Of a stretch of DNA of 64,000 nt, positions 59,393 through 64,000 are shown piece by piece. A program made the translations under genes and the position numbers. How positions within the stretch are numbered: position 1 is the stretch's first letter; each line of letters opens with the position of its first letter. Origin of the DNA: Myxococcales bacterium UBA1660 (GTDB lineage Bacteria > Myxococcota_A > Polyangia > Polyangiales > Houyiibacteriaceae); the NCBI GenBank assembly GCA_002320815.1, contig DCLA01000043.1, positions 5,687 through 69,686 of the forward strand. Reading direction: 5' to 3'. The notes below the pieces were generated by a model. The model was not told the DNA's origin and made no database searches. It worked only from the letters and a program-made list of their open reading frames with translations.

Positions 59393-59442
59393 GCGGCGCT
59401 CGGCTCGGCGAAACGAGCGGGCCGGTCGATCGTACTCAGTGC

Positions 59443-60366
59443 ATGCGATTCGTCTGCGCCCTGGCGGCCGTCGGGCTCCTCGCCGGCTGCCCGGCCCGAG
59501 AGATCGATGGGAACCCGCCGCCCCACTTCGCCATCCTGGACGATCTGGACCGGACCCCGGATCCGGCCTGCGAGGGCCACTGGGTCGCGGGGATCCGCGG
59601 CCGGGTGATCGACGCCCGCGGCGCCGGCGTCGCCGGAGCCACGGTGCAGCACTGCCTGCGACTGACCGACGGGCGCTTCGTCTGCACCTCGCCCCCCACC
59701 GCGGCCGACGGGACCGTGCAGCTGGAGATGACCGACGACGCCGGCTGGTACGCCTACGTCTTCGACCCCGAGGTCCGCTGCGTGGACGAGCTCACCGTGC
59801 GGGTCCTGCGGCGCTCCATGCCCACCCGCTACGCGACGGCGTACTGCCCGGTGGAGCTGGATCCCGACGCTGCGGTTCAGCTCCTCCCGCACCCCGCGGT
59901 CCTGCATCCGGTCGACGAGCCCAGCGCCCTGCCTCCCCCGGGCGACGAGGCGGCTCCTCGCGACGTCGCGCTGCCGGACGGCGTGACCCTCACCGACGTG
60001 GTCCCGGGCGCGCTCTACGGGGACTACGAGGCGCTCCGCGGCGCGTCGCTCCCGACCGACCCGAACCACTGCTTCCTGCGCTCCTTCGAGAACCTCGAGA
60101 CGCTCCTGGGGCTCTACGCGCTGGCGCCCGAGGTGGAGAGCGCCGAGCCCATCGGGCTCCGGCTCCCGAACGACGCGGACCTGGCCGAAGGGAGCACGGT
60201 GACCCTCTACGCGCTCGGTGGGCTGGCGACGCTGCGCCCGGACGGCGAGGCCATCCCCGAGGGCGCGTTCCAAGCGTTCGGCACCGCGACGGTCGTGGGC
60301 GACGTCCTGGTGAGCGATCCCGGCGTGGCGCTCCCGGCCACGTCGGTCATCGGCTGGGGGCGCTGA
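59443..60366 (+). CDS. Lipoprotein with carboxypeptidase-regulatory-like domain
   Basis: A 307-residue lipoprotein (lipobox LLAGC). A Cys-containing N-terminal region holds the RGRVIDARGAGVAGATV pattern, typical of carboxypeptidase-regulatory-like beta sandwich domains that present ligands at the cell surface. The rest is beta-rich with four further Cys. The ATG at 59443 is preferred because the upstream in-frame ATG would place a long hydrophilic stretch before the signal peptide. It follows the histidine kinase by 50 nt on the same strand. Function unknown. Confidence 0.7.
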   Translation: MRFVCALAAVGLLAGCPAREIDGNPPPHFAILDDLDRTPDPACEGHWVAGIRGRVIDARGAGVAGATVQHCLRLTDGRFVCTSPPTAADGTVQLEMTDDAGWYAYVFDPEVRCVDELTVRVLRRSMPTRYATAYCPVELDPDAAVQLLPHPAVLHPVDEPSALPPPGDEAAPRDVALPDGVTLTDVVPGALYGDYEALRGASLPTDPNHCFLRSFENLETLLGLYALAPEVESAEPIGLRLPNDADLAEGSTVTLYALGGLATLRPDGEAIPEGAFQAFGTATVVGDVLVSDPGVALPATSVIGWGR

Positions 60367-60367
60367 G

Positions 60368-60381
60368 GGCTCGCGCGAGCC
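60368..60381. terminator. Palindrome between convergent genes
   Basis: A 14-bp palindrome GGCTCGCGCGAGCC just after the stop codon of the carboxypeptidase-regulatory-like lipoprotein gene and 22 nt before that of the sigma-54-driven lipoprotein gene. It can fold as a 5-bp stem; with no T-tract, it is a weak terminator candidate at best. Confidence 0.35.
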
Positions 60382-60403
60382 GGCCTCGTCCCCGCGTCGC
60401 TCT

Positions 60404-61249
60404 TCAGAACCAGGCGATGAAGCCGAGGGACGGGGTGATCACCCGGCCGCTCTGCTGGTGGTTGGTGATGATCCGCCGCGTGCCCATCCGGAGGTCGACG
60501 TCGGCGTTGATGCGCAGGCGCGAGATGTTGAGCTCGAACGCGATCCAGAAGCGTCGCTTGCCGAGCGCGATGCCCATCTGACCGGTGAGGTAGGTGGCGC
60601 GGCCGCTGGTGCCCACCATCGCCTCCTGCCGGCAGACGTCGGCGTCGTCCAGGCAGATGGCCACGTCCGAGCTGAAGCGGGAGACCATGAGCTGCGGGCC
60701 CGCCCAGAGATGCACCACGCGGCCGCTGTACCCGAGGTGCAAGGGGAAGGCGAAGTCGTAGCGCCGGAAGCTCTCGATGCGGACCTCGTCGGCGAAGCGC
60801 TCGACCGGGAAGTCGTTGAACCCGATGAGCGCGCGGGCGCCGATCACGCCGTAGATGCCCGGCGAGCGGCGGAGCCACTGGAGCCGGAACCCGGCCCCCG
60901 CGTTGGTGGGTCCGATGCGAGCGCCGAGCTCGAGGCGCCGGTTGACGCCGTAGCTCAGCGCGACGTGGCCATCACCGGAGGGCGGCTGGACCAGCGCCGC
61001 GGTCGCCGCCTCGCCGACCGCCTCGAGCTCCTCGGCGCTCGGGTTCCCGGAGAGCTCGTCGTCGATGGCGCGCACCGCGTCCAGGCTCGCGCCGGGCATC
61101 GCGCGCGGGGGAGTCACGGAGATCGCGCCGTTGACCTGCCAATGCCCGGCGGGGGTGATCCGCGCCGGCTGCACGTTGGCCACGGAGGACGAGCACCCCG
61201 CGAGAAGCGCGAGGCAAGCGGCCAGGCCGAGTCGTTGGTGGATCCCCAC
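60404..61249 (-). CDS. Outer-membrane-type lipoprotein under a sigma-54 promoter
   Basis: A 281-residue predicted lipoprotein (signal peptide with lipobox LLAGC). The mature part looks like a small beta-barrel: alternating hydrophobic residues, aromatic girdles and a C-terminal aromatic residue (GFIAWF). The GTG at 61249 is chosen over an ATG at 61306 because the sigma-54 promoter lies at 61264-61280, downstream of that ATG, and because the signal peptide then has normal length. It appears to be the sole gene of the transcript and is presumably switched on by the adjacent activator. Substrate or partner unknown. Confidence 0.78.
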   Translation of the reverse strand: MGIHQRLGLAACLALLAGCSSSVANVQPARITPAGHWQVNGAISVTPPRAMPGASLDAVRAIDDELSGNPSAEELEAVGEAATAALVQPPSGDGHVALSYGVNRRLELGARIGPTNAGAGFRLQWLRRSPGIYGVIGARALIGFNDFPVERFADEVRIESFRRYDFAFPLHLGYSGRVVHLWAGPQLMVSRFSSDVAICLDDADVCRQEAMVGTSGRATYLTGQMGIALGKRRFWIAFELNISRLRINADVDLRMGTRRIITNHQQSGRVITPSLGFIAWF

Positions 61250-61263
61250 TGGGGCTGGAGAGA

Positions 61264-61280
61264 AGCCAACATCGTGCCAG
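61264..61280 (-). promoter_or_regulatory. Sigma-54 (-24/-12) promoter
   Basis: Minus strand reads CTGGCACGATGTTGGCT, which matches the consensus YTGGCACGrNNNTTGCW at every defined position except one (TTGC is TGGC). The conserved GG and GC are exactly 10 nt apart. The predicted start is near 61253, 4 nt before the GTG at 61249. The activator gene lies just upstream, making this a self-contained switch. Confidence 0.82.
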
Positions 61281-61374
61281 TGAGATTCGAGGGCCTTTCG
61301 GCCCATGGCGTGGCGTGTTCGTCCCGATTCGACACGACGCCCCGTTCGGGAAGCGAGCCACGCTGTGCCAGCGT

Positions 61375-62652
61375 TCAGCCGATCCGGTCGAGGCGTCGCC
61401 GCACCGTGCCCCGGTCGATGCCCAGGACCCGCGCGGCTGCCGCGGCGCTTCCGTCCTGCGCGGCGAGGACGCGCGCGAGGTACCAATCCTCCACCTCGCG
61501 CAGCGTGGCGGTGTTCTCCGCGATGGTCGTCGGCAGATCGGTGCCCTCGACGGTCGGAGCCACGGGATCGAGGGTCGGGTCGAGACCCAGGAGAACGGAG
61601 CGCAGCATGTTCTGCAGCTCGCGGACGTTGCCCGGCCACGAATGCGGAAGCCTGCGGGCTCGGTCCAACCAAGTGGTGACTCGATCCCACACCTCCGGTA
61701 GCTCGCCCTCCGCCAGGTACCGCCGGACGAAGTGGCGACCGAGCTCGGGGATGTCCTCGCGCCGCTCCCGGAGGGGCGCCACCCGCAACACGTGCCCCGC
61801 GAGCCGCTCGTAGAGGTCGCGGCGGAAGTCCCCGCGCTCCACCATGGCGCGGAGATCCAGGTGGGTGGCCGCGACGTAGCGACAGTGGGCCTCTTGCGGC
61901 TCGTCGGCGCCCAGCGGCTGGACCACGTCGGTCTCCATCACCCGGAGCAGCTTCACCTGGGTGGCCCGGGGGAGATCGCCGACCTCGTCGAGGAAGAGGC
62001 AGCCCCCGTGGGCCTGACGGATGGCCCCGGTGCGGTCGCGCTCGGCGCCGGTGAACGCCCCCTTGGTGTGCCCGAAGAGGGCGCTCTCCACCAGGGTCTC
62101 CGGGATCGCCGCCGCGTTGAGCGAGGCGCGGGGCGCGTCCCCGTCGGCGTCGGCGGGCATCCCGTCCTGGATCGCCTGGGCCAGGGCTTCCTTGCCGGTT
62201 CCGGTCTCGCCCAGGATCAGGACGTCGTGGTCCACGATGACCCGACCGAGGTAGAGCGCGTCGCGGAGCGATCCACCGAAGCACGCCGCCCAGGTGTCCC
62301 GCCGGAGCGCGCGCATCGCCTGGGACTCGCCGACCAGCCGGTCGAGGGCGCGGGTGCAGCGCGCGGCCGCCCGAACGACGCGGAGGTAGTCGGTGCGCTC
62401 CCGGGGAAGCCCGGCCCAGACCCGCTTGGCCAGCCCCGGCCACGCGCGGCGCTCGGCCAGGGCATCGGCGTGACCCACGGCGAGCAGCACGCGCTCGGCC
62501 TCGGCGACGGCGCCGGCTTCGAGCCGGCCCATCACCGCGCGGTGCACCGCCTTGGGGTCGGTGACCTGGTCCTCGAGGATCCCGGAGAGCTCGCGCCGTT
62601 CGTCCGGGTCCAGGGCGAAGGGGTTCGCTTCGAAGGTCCGCAGGAGATCCAT
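61375..62652 (-). CDS. Sigma-54-dependent transcriptional activator
   Basis: A 425-residue bacterial enhancer-binding protein. The N-terminal region (about 1-110) is a small helical domain that is neither a receiver, GAF nor FHA by pattern, so its signal is unknown. The AAA+ domain has Walker A GETGTGKE, the sigma-54 contact loop GAFTGA and Walker B GGCLFLDEVGDL. A Fis-type helix-turn-helix closes the protein (VLGIDRGTVRRRLDR). The ATG at 62652 gives the first residue of the helical domain. It sits next to the sigma-54 promoter at 61264-61280, its likely target. Confidence 0.93.
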   Translation of the reverse strand: MDLLRTFEANPFALDPDERRELSGILEDQVTDPKAVHRAVMGRLEAGAVAEAERVLLAVGHADALAERRAWPGLAKRVWAGLPRERTDYLRVVRAAARCTRALDRLVGESQAMRALRRDTWAACFGGSLRDALYLGRVIVDHDVLILGETGTGKEALAQAIQDGMPADADGDAPRASLNAAAIPETLVESALFGHTKGAFTGAERDRTGAIRQAHGGCLFLDEVGDLPRATQVKLLRVMETDVVQPLGADEPQEAHCRYVAATHLDLRAMVERGDFRRDLYERLAGHVLRVAPLRERREDIPELGRHFVRRYLAEGELPEVWDRVTTWLDRARRLPHSWPGNVRELQNMLRSVLLGLDPTLDPVAPTVEGTDLPTTIAENTATLREVEDWYLARVLAAQDGSAAAAARVLGIDRGTVRRRLDRIG

Positions 62653-62655
62653 GGT

Positions 62656-62673
62656 TCGTTCTACCGCGAACGA
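62656..62673. promoter_or_regulatory. Inverted repeat TCGTTC-N6-GAACGA
   Basis: Perfect 6-bp arms (62656-62661 and 62668-62673) with a 6-nt spacer, immediately upstream of the activator's start codon. It could be an autoregulatory or enhancer site bound by the Fis-type domain. A candidate TAGAAC -10 overlaps it. Confidence 0.4.
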
Positions 62674-62797
62674 CGCAATTCGCGCAGCAGACCGCGGCAT
62701 CCCCACGTCGGGGGCGCCAGATTGCAGTCGAGTCGGAAATGTCCCTAAAAAGCGGCGGGGGCTGGACACGAACGTGCCCCTCGGCGCGTCCCGATGG

Positions 62798-62803
62798 CAT
62801 GAT
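62798..62803 (+). promoter_or_regulatory. -10-like box of the TPR gene
   Basis: CATGAT, 7 nt before the ATG at 62811. The two earlier ATGs (62799, 62802) lie inside the box, as at 22536-22541, which supports 62811 as the start. Confidence 0.4.
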
Positions 62804-62810
62804 GCGCCCG

Positions 62811-63548
62811 ATGGCGAGATACCTTGGCTTCTTCCTGATGGTCGGCCTGGCCGTCCTGGCGAGGGTCGGCGTCGCCGCCGCCCAGGAGTCGCCCGAAGAC
62901 GAGCGGGCGCGCCTGCATTTCCAGTCCGGCGCCTCTTACTACGAGGCGGGGGACTACGAAGACGCGCTCCGCGAGTTCACTCGATCCTTCGAGCTCAGCG
63001 AGAAGCCGGCGCTCTTCTACAACTTCTCGCTCTGCCACCAGCAGATGGGTCACTACGAGGTCGCCGCCGACTACCTGCAGCGCTACCTGGAGCAGGCGGA
63101 GCCCATCCCCAATCGGGCCAACCTCGAGCGACGCCTGGAGAACCTCCGGCAGCGCGCCGACGAGGAACTCCATCGGACCACCCGAGAGCCCGAGCCCGAG
63201 GCCCCGGCGCCCACCTTCTGGGAAGGGCTCTCGCCCTTGGTCTACGTCGGCGCCGGCGTCGCGGTGGCCGGGCTGATCTCTCTGGCGGTCGCCGGACCGT
63301 TGGCGCTGGTGGAGAAGCAGCGCCTCGACGACGACCCCTGCTCGACGAGCCGAATCTGCGACGCCGGGTCGCTGCGCGTGCGGGCGCTGGTCGCCGACGT
63401 GGGGCTCGGCCTCTTCGTGGTCGGGGCCGCGCTGGCCACGACCTTCTTCTTCCTCGGCGGCGATGACGACGAGGCCAGCGCGCGCCTCGAGCTCGTGCCC
63501 AGTGCCGGCCCCGAGGGCGCCGGCGCGTGGCTCCGGGGGACCTTCTGA
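62811..63548 (+). CDS. Secreted TPR protein with C-terminal membrane pair
   Basis: A 245-residue exported protein. Signal peptide (about 1-24), one or two TPR-like helix pairs (about 25-110), then a Pro/Glu-rich linker and two hydrophobic helices (about 143-167 and 197-217) bordered by a CSTSRIC segment. It resembles myxobacterial TPR proteins anchored in the inner membrane. Starts at 62799 and 62802 are possible, but both fall inside the -10-like element. The stop overlaps the next gene's start (TGATG), so the two are coupled. Confidence 0.75.
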   Translation: MARYLGFFLMVGLAVLARVGVAAAQESPEDERARLHFQSGASYYEAGDYEDALREFTRSFELSEKPALFYNFSLCHQQMGHYEVAADYLQRYLEQAEPIPNRANLERRLENLRQRADEELHRTTREPEPEAPAPTFWEGLSPLVYVGAGVAVAGLISLAVAGPLALVEKQRLDDDPCSTSRICDAGSLRVRALVADVGLGLFVVGAALATTFFFLGGDDDEASARLELVPSAGPEGAGAWLRGTF

Positions 63549-64000
63549 TGCGTCGCCTCGGATGGATTGCCCTCCTGCTCGGCGGGTGCTCGCTGATCAC
63601 CTCACCGGGCGACTACGAAGACGGCCAGCCCGTCGACGGCGGTCGCCGCGACGCGCCTCCCGTCGGGTGTGCGGCGGACTCCGAGTGCACGCCGGGCGTG
63701 TGCGAGGACGCGGTCTGCGCCGACTGCCGCGACGCCGACCAATGCAGCGCCGGCGCCCCGGTGTGCAACGAGGGGTCGTGCGGGCCCTGCGAGGACACCA
63801 CCGACTGCGCTCCCCACGGAGGCGTGTGCGCGTCCAGCGGCGCCTGCGTGGAGTGCGAGTCGAGCGGGGATTGCACCGACCCCGCCCGGCCCGTCTGCAA
63901 CACGACCACCAACGACTGCGTCCCGTGCGAGACCGATGACGAGTGCATGGACGACGACCTCCCCTTCTGCGTGGAGGGCTCCTGCGTGGTCTGCACCGCC
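63548..64000 (+). CDS. Cys-rich lipoprotein (truncated by window edge)
   Basis: The first 151 codons are present; the gene continues beyond the window. A short signal peptide with lipobox LLGGC is followed by Cys-rich repeats of the form C-x4-5-C-x3-4-C (ADSECTPGVC, DADQCSAGAPVC, DTTDCAPHGGVC, ESSGDC). This repeat style recurs in the tandem proteases at 18828-22504, where it links surface domains. Coupled to the TPR gene (TGATG). Its complete length and C-terminal anchor cannot be judged here. Confidence 0.75.
   Translation, partial: MRRLGWIALLLGGCSLITSPGDYEDGQPVDGGRRDAPPVGCAADSECTPGVCEDAVCADCRDADQCSAGAPVCNEGSCGPCEDTTDCAPHGGVCASSGACVECESSGDCTDPARPVCNTTTNDCVPCETDDECMDDDLPFCVEGSCVVCTA

Noticed and set aside
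61304..61306. ATG at 61306 as start of the sigma-54-driven lipoprotein
   Set aside because: The sigma-54 promoter (61264-61280) lies downstream of it, and the extra N-terminal residues would precede the signal peptide.
62764..62777. GG-N10-GC near 62764 as a second sigma-54 promoter
   Set aside because: Only the GG and GC positions fit; the rest of both boxes differs from the consensus. GG-N10-GC is common by chance in this GC-rich DNA.
1..64000. Mobile element, prophage or biosynthetic cluster
   Set aside because: No transposase, integrase, phage structural gene, or PKS/NRPS domain was found; codon use appears uniform.

Overview
The window looks like chromosomal DNA of a very GC-rich myxobacterium (Myxococcota, most like the Sandaracinaceae/Polyangiales side of the phylum). 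The evidence is the extreme G/C bias at third codon positions, many secreted lipoproteins, three proteins with MYXO-CTERM-like tails (Gly/Ser-Cys, one membrane helix, Arg cluster), Cys-rich repeat and MopE-type metal-binding motifs, three Ser/Thr protein kinases, and a sigma-54 activator. I see no prophage, insertion sequence, CRISPR array, rRNA operon or biosynthetic megacluster.

Layout. 0-2.7 kb: leftward genes for a STAS-like protein, a membrane-anchored protein and an unusual Cys-x3-Cys repeat lipoprotein with its own intrinsic terminator. 2.8-5.6 kb: rightward unit of a secreted 'DPW'-repeat protein, a small protein, a chlorite-dismutase/HemQ-family protein and aroC. 5.7-11 kb: leftward run of two paralogous secreted TPR proteins, a five-haem cytochrome lipoprotein, an MDR oxidoreductase and a tail-anchored protein. 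11-15.5 kb: leftward HD-GYP/receiver/PATAN regulator, an MlaE permease with a lipoprotein, and a 7-TM protein. 15.5-29.4 kb: a zinc-ribbon/kinase/AAA/TPR protein, tandem trypsin-like proteases, a lipoprotein plus tsaD, a histidine kinase divergent from a receiver-kinase fusion, and a hydrolase pair.

29.4-36.3 kb: penicillin acylase-family lipoprotein, aspartate-type aminotransferase, MYXO-CTERM protein, SpoU methyltransferase and a His-Arg-Lys tRNA cluster ending in a perfect intrinsic terminator. 36.3-47 kb: DUF4303/WD40 protein, a response regulator, small membrane proteins, an ICMT-like methyltransferase, lipoproteins, queD-folE2, a metallo-beta-lactamase-fold enzyme behind a leader ORF, a MogA-type protein, a DksA-like protein and a PHP-domain protein. 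47-60.4 kb: htrA, an ECF sigma/anti-sigma unit, a Ser/Thr kinase, trmH, a class A penicillin-binding protein, an FG-GAP protein, a degenerate solute-binding protein, a histidine kinase and a lipoprotein. 60.4-64 kb: a sigma-54 activator next to a strong sigma-54 promoter driving one lipoprotein, then a TPR protein and a Cys-rich lipoprotein cut by the window edge.

Two themes run through the window. The first is dense signalling: two histidine kinases, three Ser/Thr kinases (one with a receiver domain), one pseudo-receiver, one ECF sigma and one sigma-54 activator. The second is promoter architecture: about a dozen transcription units start with a TAnnnT -10-like box placed 6-10 nt before the start codon, often with a TGn extension. 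This suggests widespread leaderless transcription, and it decides several start codons in this annotation. All functions are read from sequence alone; no database search was run.
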